Shown here: piece after piece, positions 1 through 7,900 of the stretch
Numbering within the stretch: the first letter of the stretch is position 1
How the letters are laid out: every line of letters starts with the position of its first letter
Assembly (NCBI GenBank): GCA_945860335.1
Contig: CAMAQW010000033.1
Span: 1 to 12,513 of the forward strand
Length of the DNA: 12,513 bases
Origin: Sediminibacterium ginsengisoli
Lineage (GTDB): Bacteria > Bacteroidota > Bacteroidia > Chitinophagales > Chitinophagaceae
Direction: 5' to 3'
Translations under genes and position numbers: made by a program
Notes under the pieces: model-generated
Told to the model about the DNA's origin: nothing
Seen by the model: the letters and a program-made list of their open reading frames with translations, nothing else
Database searches by the model: none

Positions 1-342
1 GCAGTTGAAAAGCTTAAACTTGCCATGATAAGTGGGGTAAGAGAGGAGTTGGAATCTATTGTGGATGATAGTTTAAGTTATGGTCATTCTGGTGGAGCAG
101 TAGAAGGGAAAGCTGAGTTTGTAGAAAAAATTGCTTCTGGTAAATCAGATTTTTTAACCATTCAGCTAACGGATCAAAAAATTTCAATTACAGGCAATGT
201 AGCGGTTGTTAGGCATCAATTATATGCAACTAATAATGACAATGGAAAACCCGGCGAAGTAAAATTAAAAATACTCCTTGTGTTTAAAAAGGGTGGAAAA
301 GACTGGAAATTATTAGCACGCCAAGCCATAAAACTTACCTAG
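1..342 (+). CDS. NTF2-like (SnoaL/DUF4440-type) protein, 5' end cut by window
   Basis: This is the C-terminal part of a small NTF2-fold protein. The frame is open from base 1 (beginning AVEKLKLAM) through the stop at 340-342, giving 113 visible residues. Similar proteins have this stretch as their first helix, often after a signal peptide, so the ATG at 25 is probably internal and the true start lies before the window. The order of elements fits the DUF4440/SnoaL pattern: the helix with ISGVREELES, then SYGHSGG, a conserved KxxFVEKIASGKSDF helix, the strand NVAVVRHQL, and the final strands LKILLVFKK and WKLLARQAIKL. No catalytic residues can be assigned; the fold serves both enzymes and ligand-binding proteins. 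It converges with the LacI-type gene and overlaps its 3' end by 8 bp, so it is not part of the pectin operon. Family membership is fairly sure, function unknown. Confidence 0.75.
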   Translation, partial: AVEKLKLAMISGVREELESIVDDSLSYGHSGGAVEGKAEFVEKIASGKSDFLTIQLTDQKISITGNVAVVRHQLYATNNDNGKPGEVKLKILLVFKKGGKDWKLLARQAIKLT

Positions 343-1375
343 CTTTTTTTGCACCACTTGATTCTCTGATAATCATTTGTGGAGGCAGTATAATTTTTTC
401 AAATTCGGTGGTAGGTCTTTTGTTTTCTATTTGCTTAATCAGTAACTCAATAGCTACCTGACCAATTTCATAGGCAGGTTGTCTAATCACTGATAAAGAG
501 GGAGAGAGTAAGTCTGTTAAGTCAAGGTTCGAAAAACCTATCATAGCTATGTCATTAGGCACTTCTAGGTCTTTGGATTTAAAGTAACGTAGACAGTTAG
601 TGGTGAGTTTATCTGCAGAAGCAATAACTGCACTAGGCTTATTATTATTGGCAAGTAAACTTCCTAAAGCGTTTTCAACTTCTTGATAATTCATACCGCC
701 ATGTAAGCAATACTCAATTTGTGAAGCATCAAATGCAATCTTATGATCTGTTAACGCTTGGTGGTAACCTGCAACCCTTTCTTTTGTAATGGATAAGAAT
801 TCTGACCCTGCAAGCATCGCAATATTTTGATGACCATTTTTAATGAGTTCTGACGTTGCATCATACGCCCCTTTATAATTATCAACGCCAACTTTGTGCG
901 TGTCTAGATTTTCTACAACCCTGTCAAAAAATACAATCGGAAATCCGCGTTTGTGTAAATTAATTAAATGGTCAAGGTTTTCTGTTTCGGATGAAACGGA
1001 AATTAGAAGTCCATCAATGGATCTGGACGCTAAATATTGAAGGTTTAATATTTCCCTTTCATAGGATTCATGACTTTGGGCAATGATTACATTGTAACCT
1101 TTGTCATAGGCGATAGACTCAATACCATTAATGGCTTGCGAAAAAAAGCTATTGGCAATTTCACAAACTATAATACCAATGGACCGGCTCCTTTTTTCCT
1201 TTAAACTAAGTGCAATAGGGTTAGGTCTGTAATTGATTTGTTGGGCGTATTCTATGACTATTTTTTTGGTTTCGGGGCTAATTTCATAGCTATCCCTTAA
1301 CGCACGCGAAACGGTAGACGTGGAAAGCCCGAGGGCCTTGGCAATGTCTTTAATGGTAACCGCTTCGTACTTCAT
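335..1375 (-). CDS. LacI/GalR-family transcriptional regulator
   Basis: A 346-residue repressor-type regulator of normal family length. The N-terminal helix-turn-helix occupies about residues 6-26 (VTIKDIAKALGLSTSTVSRA), followed by the hinge with YRPNPIALSL at 49-58. From about 65 to 335 there is a periplasmic-binding-protein-like sugar sensor domain (SIGIIVCEIANSFF, VGVDNYKGAYDAT, FERG-like gates replaced by FFDRVVENL). The C-terminus has the usual LPPQMIIRESS. The start at 1375 is the only good one, because an in-frame stop (TGA, reading 1384-1382) lies just upstream. It is transcribed divergently from the pectin and galacturonate operon that begins at 1558, so it probably controls that operon and perhaps itself. 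The inducer is not readable from sequence; galacturonate, a Uxa-pathway intermediate or KDG are reasonable guesses. Its 3' end overlaps the convergent NTF2-like gene by 8 bp. Confidence 0.93.
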   Translation of the reverse strand: MKYEAVTIKDIAKALGLSTSTVSRALRDSYEISPETKKIVIEYAQQINYRPNPIALSLKEKRSRSIGIIVCEIANSFFSQAINGIESIAYDKGYNVIIAQSHESYEREILNLQYLASRSIDGLLISVSSETENLDHLINLHKRGFPIVFFDRVVENLDTHKVGVDNYKGAYDATSELIKNGHQNIAMLAGSEFLSITKERVAGYHQALTDHKIAFDASQIEYCLHGGMNYQEVENALGSLLANNNKPSAVIASADKLTTNCLRYFKSKDLEVPNDIAMIGFSNLDLTDLLSPSLSVIRQPAYEIGQVAIELLIKQIENKRPTTEFEKIILPPQMIIRESSGAKKAR

Positions 1376-1461
1376 AGAAAATCAAAAAAAGTGACTCGAA
1401 ATTGTCCTTAACCCTAAAAATACGATAAATATCAAAGACTTAAAAAGTAGGCCTAAAAACC

Positions 1462-1475
1462 GGGAACGATTGCAT
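1462..1475. promoter_or_regulatory. Candidate LacI-type operator 1
   Basis: The sequence GGGAACGATTGCAT is centred on CpG at 1467-1468, the hallmark of LacI-family operators. The inner half-sites are imperfect (GGAA against CAAT on the other strand). It overlaps the left arm of the GCATAA/TTATGC inverted repeat. It shares AACGnTT with the second site 72 bp away. Assignment is inference from pattern and position only. Confidence 0.35.
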
Positions 1476-1534
1476 AAATAAAGTCTTAAATTATGCCTAT
1501 TTTTCATCATTATTTGAGTAGTCTTGAGCTACGA

Positions 1535-1544
1535 GAAACGCTTC
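1535..1544. promoter_or_regulatory. Candidate LacI-type operator 2
   Basis: GAAACGCTTC is a 10-bp palindrome with one mismatched pair, centred on CpG at 1539-1540, close to the general LacI-family pattern GAAACGTTTC. It lies 13 bp before the first gene of the operon, where a bound repressor would block transcription or early elongation. Assignment is inference from pattern and position. Confidence 0.4.
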
Positions 1545-1557
1545 ACAATCAACGCAT

Positions 1558-3900
1558 ATGAAAAGAATTGTATACTTATTAGCTGCTATTATTTTAGTAG
1601 GGTTTATGACGCCTGAAAAAAAGGTTGTTTTTTTCATGATTGGTGACTCCACCATGGCAGACAAACCACTTTCGAATAATCCAGAAAGGGGATGGGGTCA
1701 GTTGTTTCCTCAATATATTTCAGACGCAGTAGATATAAAAAACTTAGCCGTTAATGGTAGGAGTACAAAAAGTTTTATCAAAGAGGGTAAATGGGATACG
1801 GTGATGAAATACATGAAAGAAGGTGATTATGTATTTATTCAGTTTGGTCACAACGATTCAAAATTAGATGACTCCATTAGATCTGCGCCAGCCAATACAA
1901 TCTACAAGCAAAATTTAATTCGCTTTGTAAACGATACTAGAAAAAAAGGTGGCAATCCAATTTTATTAACACCGGTAATGCGCCGAAAATTTAATGCTTC
2001 TGGTATTTTTGTTGATCAGCATGGCGATTATCCTGGGGTGGTACGTTTTTTAGCAGACTCTATGCGTGTTCCATTAATAGACCTGCATGCATCTAGCAAA
2101 AAATTAATCGAGAATGAAGGGGTAGAAGGTTCTAAAAAAATGTTTTTATGGATCGACTCCAATCATTTTAAATTAATGCCGGTAGGTAAAAAAGATGACA
2201 CCCATTTTTCTGAATATGGAGCGGCGCAAATCGCTTCACTTGTATGTGCCGAAATTTTAGAAAAACATCCAGCACTTTCAAAATATTTATTACGCTCAGC
2301 GCACAAAGAAAAATACGCCTTTGAACTACCAAAAATTTACGAGCCGCATTTCAAAAAAGATACCTTTAGTGTAGTTGCTTTTGGTGCAGTAAAAGATGGT
2401 ATAACATTAAATACAGTAGCTATTAATACTGCCATTGTTGCTGCAAATAAAGTAGGTGGTGGAATTGTTCATATTCCTGCAGGACTTTGGCTAACGGGTC
2501 CAATTGTGCTGCTTGATAACGTAGAATTAAATACTGCAAAAGGGGCCCTCGTTTTATTTACAAAAGATAGAACACAGTATCCTTTAAAAGCAGCTTCTTT
2601 TGAAGGGGTTGAAGCAGCCCGTTGTCAATCGCCTATTTCAGCAACAAATGCTGTCAATATTGCTATTACAGGTCAAGGTATTTTTAATGGAGGTGGCGAA
2701 GCATGGCGCCCATTAAAAAAAGGAAAGGTAACAGAGTCGGAGTGGAAACGCTTAATTAATACAGGTGGCGTTTTAAGTGAAGACAAAACAAACTGGTACC
2801 CTTCTGCTGGTGCATTACAAGGGTCGCTCACCAATAATATTGGAAAGTTAGTAGGCGGCGCAACACTTTCATCTTTTGAACCTATTAGAGATTTCCTAAG
2901 ACCTAATATGATCAGGCTCACAAATTGTTCCAATGTTTTATTGGAAGGAATAACTTTTGAAAATTCTCCAGCATGGACCATGCACATTTTGATGAGTAAG
3001 CATATCACCATCAGAAAAGTAAATGTAAAAAATCCATGGTATGGACAAAATACAGATGCACTTGATTTAGAGTCTTGTACCAATGCGCTTATTGATGGTT
3101 GTAATTTTGATACCGGTGATGATGGAATTTGTATTAAATCTGGTAGAGATGAAGAAGGCCGTAAAAGAGGAATGCCTACTAAAGATATTATTGCCATTAA
3201 TACCACCGTATACCATGCACATGGAGGTTTTGTGATAGGAAGTGAAATGAGTGGTGGCGCCAATAATATTTTTGTGTCTAATTGTACATTTATTGGAACT
3301 GATATTGGTCTTCGTTTTAAAACGACAAGAGGAAGGGGCGGTATTGTAGAAAATATTTACGCTTCAAATATTACCATGCGTGATATTGTTGGAGAAGCAA
3401 TACTATTTGATATGTACTATGCTGCAAAAGATCCTGTGCCATTAGAAGGTGAGAAAAAAGACATGCCAGTGATTCAAACACTGCCGGTGACAGAAGCAAC
3501 ACCTATTTTTAGAAACTTCTATTTTAACAATGTCTATTGTAATGGTGCCGAAAAAGCGGTTTTTGTAAGAGGCATTCCTGAAATGAATATCAGTAATTTG
3601 GTATTAAGCGACATGGTTTTTGCAACAAAAAAGGGCATCGAAATTACCGAGGGTTCAAATATTGAGTTTAACAATATTAAACTTGTAACCCAGCAAGCGA
3701 GTCCGCTAGTATATATCCAAAATAGCAGTAAACTTACTTTTAATAATTTTTCTATTGAGCCCAATATTCCGTTGGTGTTTAGCATTAATGGTGACCGTGC
3801 TCATTCAATTCATGTTAAAGGACTCAATTGGAATAATGCTATTAAAAAAGATGAATTCTTATTTGGTGCAAAAACAAATAGTATCTCGTATCAACAATAA
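1558..3900 (+). CDS. CE12 rhamnogalacturonan acetylesterase-GH28 polygalacturonase fusion
   Basis: A 780-residue two-domain pectinase. Residues 1-16 are a hydrophobic export signal without a clear lipobox, so the protein probably acts in the periplasm or outside the cell. Residues about 22-245 form an SGNH esterase of the CE12 type: GDST at 29-32 with nucleophile Ser31, NGRST at 66-70, FGHND at 96-100 and the Asp213/His216 pair in DDTHFSEYG. Residues about 268-745 form a GH28 beta-helix with the acid residues Asp500 (NTDALD), Asp521 and Asp522 (GDDG), then HGGFVIGSE from 555 and RFK at 586-588. The HGGFVIGSEMSGG form resembles exo-acting bacterial polygalacturonases. Together the domains would deacetylate pectin and hydrolyse the galacturonan chain, although a rhamnogalacturonan target is also possible. 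An in-frame stop at 1525-1527 and no intervening ATG support the start at 1558. It is the first gene of the operon. Confidence 0.93.
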   Translation: MKRIVYLLAAIILVGFMTPEKKVVFFMIGDSTMADKPLSNNPERGWGQLFPQYISDAVDIKNLAVNGRSTKSFIKEGKWDTVMKYMKEGDYVFIQFGHNDSKLDDSIRSAPANTIYKQNLIRFVNDTRKKGGNPILLTPVMRRKFNASGIFVDQHGDYPGVVRFLADSMRVPLIDLHASSKKLIENEGVEGSKKMFLWIDSNHFKLMPVGKKDDTHFSEYGAAQIASLVCAEILEKHPALSKYLLRSAHKEKYAFELPKIYEPHFKKDTFSVVAFGAVKDGITLNTVAINTAIVAANKVGGGIVHIPAGLWLTGPIVLLDNVELNTAKGALVLFTKDRTQYPLKAASFEGVEAARCQSPISATNAVNIAITGQGIFNGGGEAWRPLKKGKVTESEWKRLINTGGVLSEDKTNWYPSAGALQGSLTNNIGKLVGGATLSSFEPIRDFLRPNMIRLTNCSNVLLEGITFENSPAWTMHILMSKHITIRKVNVKNPWYGQNTDALDLESCTNALIDGCNFDTGDDGICIKSGRDEEGRKRGMPTKDIIAINTTVYHAHGGFVIGSEMSGGANNIFVSNCTFIGTDIGLRFKTTRGRGGIVENIYASNITMRDIVGEAILFDMYYAAKDPVPLEGEKKDMPVIQTLPVTEATPIFRNFYFNNVYCNGAEKAVFVRGIPEMNISNLVLSDMVFATKKGIEITEGSNIEFNNIKLVTQQASPLVYIQNSSKLTFNNFSIEPNIPLVFSINGDRAHSIHVKGLNWNNAIKKDEFLFGAKTNSISYQQ

Positions 3901-3909
3901 AAATACTTC

Positions 3910-5829
3910 ATGAAAAAGTTTTCAATACTTTGTATCGTTCTTTTTGCAAATAGTTATTTTGCCTTTGCGCAAACTGAATCTATGGCAGCTAAGGTGGCAG
4001 CTACTGCTATGGCCACTTTATGGAAAGAGCCTGTTGGCGCAGATACGGCAAAGCCAACCAAATGGACCTATGATCAAGGGGTTGTTTTACTCGGTATCGA
4101 GCGCTTGTGGATACAAACGGCAAACCCTATCTATTTTTCTTACATGCAAAAAAGCATGGATTACTTTGTATCTGAAAACGGAGATATCAAATTTTATAAA
4201 GAGCTGGACTATAACATTGACAATATCTTATGTGGTCGAATTTTATTGACCCTTTACAATGTTACCGGTCAGGTAAAATATTACAAAGCAGCCAGCTTAT
4301 TAAGGGGTCAATTAAAGGGGCAGCCTCGTACAAAAGAAGGTGGCTTCTGGCATAAAAAAGTATATCCCTATCAAATGTGGCTGGATGGGCTTTATATGGG
4401 TCAGCCATTTTATACCGCATATGCTAAGCAGTTTAATGAGTCTGAAGCTTTTGATGATATTGCCAATCAATTTATTTGGATGGAAGCACATGCAAGAGAT
4501 GCTAAAACCGGACTTCTATACCATGGATGGGATGAAAGTAAAGAACAAAAATGGGCAAATCCTTTAACCGGATGTTCTCCTCATTTTTGGGGAAGGGCCA
4601 TGGGTTGGTATGAAATGGCCCTTGTTGATGTGCTAGAAAATTTCCCTGCTACACATCCAAAAAGAGCAGATCTAATCGCTATTTTAAAACGCCTGGTTGA
4701 TGCCATTAAAAAAGTGCAAGATCCTGCAACAGGGCTTTGGTACGACATTTTAAATTTACCCAATGAAAAGGCGAATTATTTGGAAGCCTCTGCAAGTGCC
4801 ATGTTTGTTTGTGCAACGGCTAAAGCGGTGCGTTTAGGTTTTTTACCAGCAAGCTATTTAGCGGTTTCTAAAAAAGGATATGATGGTATTTTAAAAAGGT
4901 TTATTAAAACAGACGAAAAGGGCTTCACCAATTTAGAAGGAACCGTGAGTGTGAGCGGGCTTGGTGGCAAACCTTATAGAGATGGCAGCTTTGCGTATTA
5001 CATGTCTGAAAAAGTAATTGTAAATGATCCTAAGGGGGTGGGTGCTTTTATACAAGCGGCCAATGAAATGGAGTGGCATGCCGCAGCAAAAACGGGCAAG
5101 GGTCAGCTTTTTTTATTAGATGATTATTACAATGCCGAAAAGAAAAAAGATATTAAAGGGGTAGCATACGCATACCACTACAAGTGGCCTGAAATGTATA
5201 ACAATGGGTTTTCTTTTTTAGGAAATGTAATCACTTCTAATGGACTCCGCACTGGCACACTATCCGAAGCGCCAACAACAAACAATTTAAAAAATGCTGC
5301 TGTATACATGATTGTTGACGCAGACAATGTAGCAGACAATCCTACGCCCAATTTTATGAATGATAAGGATGCGCAGGAAATTTACAATTGGGTAAAAGCG
5401 GGTGGTGTACTCGTTTTATTTCACAATGACAAACCCAATGCCGATTTTACTGCTATCAATAAGTTATCTGATTTATTTGGTATTCATTTTAATGAGGATA
5501 GCCATAATAAAGTAGTGGGAACAGATTATGTGGGTGGAAAAATTGATGTACCTGCGGGGCATCAAATCCTTAAAAATGTTCAAACCATTTATCAGAAAGA
5601 AGTTTGTTCCATCACTGTTAAGGCACCTGCTAAATCAATGTTAACAAAAGGTGATTTGGTTGTTTTTGCAACCGCCAAAATTGGTAAGGGAACTGTTTTT
5701 GCAACCGGCGATCCTTGGCTTTACAACGAATATACCGATGGAAGAAAACTTCCTGTTATGTATCAAAATGCGCAGGCTGCTAAGGATTTAGTAAATTGGT
5801 TGACATCTCAAATTCCAGTAAAAAAATAA
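3910..5829 (+). CDS. GH105 unsaturated glycuronyl hydrolase with C-terminal GATase-like domain
   Basis: A 639-residue secreted protein. A classic signal peptide occupies residues 1-20 (cleavage likely after AFA, before QTES). Residues about 25-400 form the (alpha/alpha)6 barrel of GH105 (YteR/RhiN-like), an enzyme that removes the unsaturated uronic acid left at the non-reducing end by pectin or rhamnogalacturonan lyases. MWLDGLYMG places the likely catalytic Asp at 159; HFWGRAMGWY at 225-234 and RDGSFAYYMSE from 357 are further family landmarks. Known GH105 enzymes end near residue 400, so about 240 residues are extra. That tail (LDDYYNAE, VYMIVDADN, EIYNWVKAGGVLVLFHND, FATGDPWLYNEY) resembles DUF4350/class-I-glutamine-amidotransferase-like domains of unknown role. 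It follows the CE12-GH28 gene by 9 bp. Whether it prefers galacturonyl or rhamnogalacturonyl products cannot be told from sequence. Confidence 0.9.
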   Translation: MKKFSILCIVLFANSYFAFAQTESMAAKVAATAMATLWKEPVGADTAKPTKWTYDQGVVLLGIERLWIQTANPIYFSYMQKSMDYFVSENGDIKFYKELDYNIDNILCGRILLTLYNVTGQVKYYKAASLLRGQLKGQPRTKEGGFWHKKVYPYQMWLDGLYMGQPFYTAYAKQFNESEAFDDIANQFIWMEAHARDAKTGLLYHGWDESKEQKWANPLTGCSPHFWGRAMGWYEMALVDVLENFPATHPKRADLIAILKRLVDAIKKVQDPATGLWYDILNLPNEKANYLEASASAMFVCATAKAVRLGFLPASYLAVSKKGYDGILKRFIKTDEKGFTNLEGTVSVSGLGGKPYRDGSFAYYMSEKVIVNDPKGVGAFIQAANEMEWHAAAKTGKGQLFLLDDYYNAEKKKDIKGVAYAYHYKWPEMYNNGFSFLGNVITSNGLRTGTLSEAPTTNNLKNAAVYMIVDADNVADNPTPNFMNDKDAQEIYNWVKAGGVLVLFHNDKPNADFTAINKLSDLFGIHFNEDSHNKVVGTDYVGGKIDVPAGHQILKNVQTIYQKEVCSITVKAPAKSMLTKGDLVVFATAKIGKGTVFATGDPWLYNEYTDGRKLPVMYQNAQAAKDLVNWLTSQIPVKK

Positions 5830-5833
5830 TACA

Positions 5834-7897
5834 TTGAAAAAAGCGGGCTTATATTTTCTTGTTTTTACAGTTGCTGTTGTTGTACAATTCAATGGAGCAG
5901 CACTGTATGCGCAAGCAAAAAATAAGTCAATGATTGTGGTAGATCAGCGTGGTGGAGCAGATTTTGTTTCCATACAAGACGCCTTAAATAGTTTGCCAGA
6001 TGCTGCGAGTGCGCCACGAATCATTTATATTAAAGCAGGCGTCTATAAAGAGAAATTATTTGTAGAAAAAAACTTTGTAAGTTTAGTAGGGGAGGATAAA
6101 AACACAACCATCCTAACTATTTCACTTGCCAGAGATATTTGGCGCTGCGAAAATGATGATGATTGGGGTGTTGCCACTATCAATTTGAAATCGAACGACA
6201 TTGTGTTGGAAAATTTAACCATTTCCAATACCTATGGTTTCGAAAATCAAAATAATCCCGAGCCTGCACATATCAATTGCCTTAAAGACACGTTAAAACC
6301 GGTTAAAGAAGTTAGAAATAACGGGCATCAAATGGCACTTCGTAGTTTTACAACCACACGTTTGGCTGCTAAAAACTGCATTTTTAGAGCCTATGGTGGA
6401 GATACCGTGAGTCCGTGGAATACCGAAGATGGTTTCTTTTATTTCAAAGATTGTATCATGGAAGGTGGGGTGGATTTTTATTGTCCAAGGGGTTGGGCCT
6501 GGGCAGAAAATTGCACTTTTATTGCGCATGGAAATACTGCAGCAATTTGGCATGATGGCTCTAAATATGAAGATTCAAAAACAGTACTTGTGAATTGTGT
6601 GTTTGCCGGAGATCCTGGGTTTAAATTGGGCCGGTACCATAGGGACGCACAGTTTTATATTATGAATGGAAGGTTTGCAAAAGAAATGGCCGATGCGCCT
6701 ATTTATTTGAATCCATCAAATCCTCAAAACGAAATTAAGTGGGGACACCGCGTTTATTTTTACAATGCAGTTAAAGAAGGTCCTTCTTATTCATGGCTTG
6801 CAAATAATTTGTCTACAGCAAAAGGGAATTTGAAGCCAGAAGATATCACCCTTTCTTGGTTGTTTGGTGGCAAATGGATGCCAGATACAACGCATGTGAA
6901 TACAAAGATTTCATTGCAAAATGGAGGCGTCGATTCGGTTGCAGAAAATATGCTATTGTACCAGCGTGCTATTGGAGGTTGGCCAAAGGCGATTAATGAC
7001 ATTAAAGTTGATTATAAAAAATCACTTACGCCCCAAGAGCGTAAAGCGGTTATAGCTGATTCACTTAAGAACGATCCAACAATAGACAACAGCGCAACGA
7101 CAAAAGAAATTAGATACCTCGTTACAGCGTATAAAAAAACAAAAAATAGCAAATATTTAAATGCTGCCGAAAAAGGAATAGTCTACTTATTAAAGGCGCA
7201 ATATCCTACAGGTGGTTGGCCTCAATACTATCCGGATTTTTCATCTTACCGTGGTCAAATCACCTACAATGACGACGCTATGGTAAATGTGTTAAACATC
7301 ATGCAGGACATTACTGAAGGTGCAAAAAACTTTGATGTGGTGCAGCCAATGTTTATTCAAAAAGCAAAGGATGCCATTGAATATGGTATAGGTTGCATTT
7401 TAAGAACACAAATTAAAGTGGATGGAACATTAACGGCATGGTGTGCGCAGTATAACAGAAATACATTGCAACCAGAAATGGCAAGAAAATTTGAATTGGC
7501 GTCTATCAGCGGACAGGAGTCAGTGGGTATTCTTAAATTCTTGATGCGTCAAAAAAATCCATCATCAGAAATTATAGCAGCAGTTGAGGCAGCTGTCAAC
7601 TGGTTGGAGTCTGTAAAAATAAAAGGCTTTAAATATGTTGATGTTGACGCGCCAAATGAACCGAATGGGAAAGATAGGGTGATTTTACCTGATACGAATA
7701 GTACTATTTGGGCAAGGTTTTATGAAATCGGAAGTAATCGTCCGTTTTTTAGTGGACGTGATAGTGATAAAAAATACGATTTACGCCAAATTGAAGTGGA
7801 GCGCCGTACAGGTTACGGTTGGTATGGAACATGGCCAGCTACACTACTGCTCGTTGATTATCCTAAATGGCTTCAAAAAATAAACAAGACTAATTGA
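5834..7897 (+). CDS. CE8 pectin methylesterase-PL10 pectate lyase fusion (TTG start)
   Basis: A 687-residue secreted fusion. The start must be TTG at 5834: the frame is closed by a stop at 5819-5821, no ATG lies between, and the first internal ATG (residue 33) would remove the signal peptide (residues 1-26, ending ALYA before QAKN). Residues about 33-350 form a CE8 beta-helix: GGADFVSIQDAL at 40-51, HQMALR at 165-170, GGDT at 188-191, VDFYCPRGWAWAENC from 213 and LGRYHRDAQ from 265. These are divergent versions of the CE8 motifs (see findings). Residues about 362-687 match PL10: GGWPKAIN at 381-388, GGWPQYYP from 460, YNDDAM at 478-483, ISGQESVGILKFLM from 558 and YDLRQIEVERRTGYGWYGTWP at the end. 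The protein would demethylate pectin and then cut it by beta-elimination, supplying GH105 substrates. It starts 4 bp after the previous gene. Confidence 0.92.
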   Translation: MKKAGLYFLVFTVAVVVQFNGAALYAQAKNKSMIVVDQRGGADFVSIQDALNSLPDAASAPRIIYIKAGVYKEKLFVEKNFVSLVGEDKNTTILTISLARDIWRCENDDDWGVATINLKSNDIVLENLTISNTYGFENQNNPEPAHINCLKDTLKPVKEVRNNGHQMALRSFTTTRLAAKNCIFRAYGGDTVSPWNTEDGFFYFKDCIMEGGVDFYCPRGWAWAENCTFIAHGNTAAIWHDGSKYEDSKTVLVNCVFAGDPGFKLGRYHRDAQFYIMNGRFAKEMADAPIYLNPSNPQNEIKWGHRVYFYNAVKEGPSYSWLANNLSTAKGNLKPEDITLSWLFGGKWMPDTTHVNTKISLQNGGVDSVAENMLLYQRAIGGWPKAINDIKVDYKKSLTPQERKAVIADSLKNDPTIDNSATTKEIRYLVTAYKKTKNSKYLNAAEKGIVYLLKAQYPTGGWPQYYPDFSSYRGQITYNDDAMVNVLNIMQDITEGAKNFDVVQPMFIQKAKDAIEYGIGCILRTQIKVDGTLTAWCAQYNRNTLQPEMARKFELASISGQESVGILKFLMRQKNPSSEIIAAVEAAVNWLESVKIKGFKYVDVDAPNEPNGKDRVILPDTNSTIWARFYEIGSNRPFFSGRDSDKKYDLRQIEVERRTGYGWYGTWPATLLLVDYPKWLQKINKTN

Positions 7898-7900
7898 TAC

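Larger units (their letters stand above)
1376..1557. promoter_or_regulatory. Divergent intergenic control region between LacI-type gene and pectin operon
   Basis: These 182 bp separate two divergent start codons and must carry both promoters. The region is AT-rich and contains two CpG-centred operator-like sites (see separate entries) and an inverted repeat GCATAA (1472-1477) with TTATGC (1491-1496). I could not find a convincing Bacteroidota promoter: TATTTG occurs at 1511-1516, but it does not fit the TAnnTTTG box and has no TTG at the expected distance upstream. No riboswitch or leader-peptide structure is evident. Confidence 0.6.

Noticed and set aside
323..350. Possible terminator: AAGC/GCTT arms followed by a T-run (344-350) after the NTF2-like gene
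   Set aside because: The stem has only 4 bp with a long loop and it lies inside the LacI-type coding region; too weak to call.
1511..1516. TATTTG as a Bacteroidota -7 promoter box for the operon
   Set aside because: It does not fit TAnnTTTG and no TTG sits at the usual distance upstream.
2673..3263. 196-codon open frame antisense to the GH28 domain
   Set aside because: It lies wholly inside a strongly supported gene, its product is low in recognisable features, and long antisense frames are common opposite beta-helix genes with biased codons.
3944..4567. Open frames in a second + frame within the GH105 gene, which could suggest a frameshift
   Set aside because: The main frame is continuous and carries all family motifs; the alternative frame has no conserved content.
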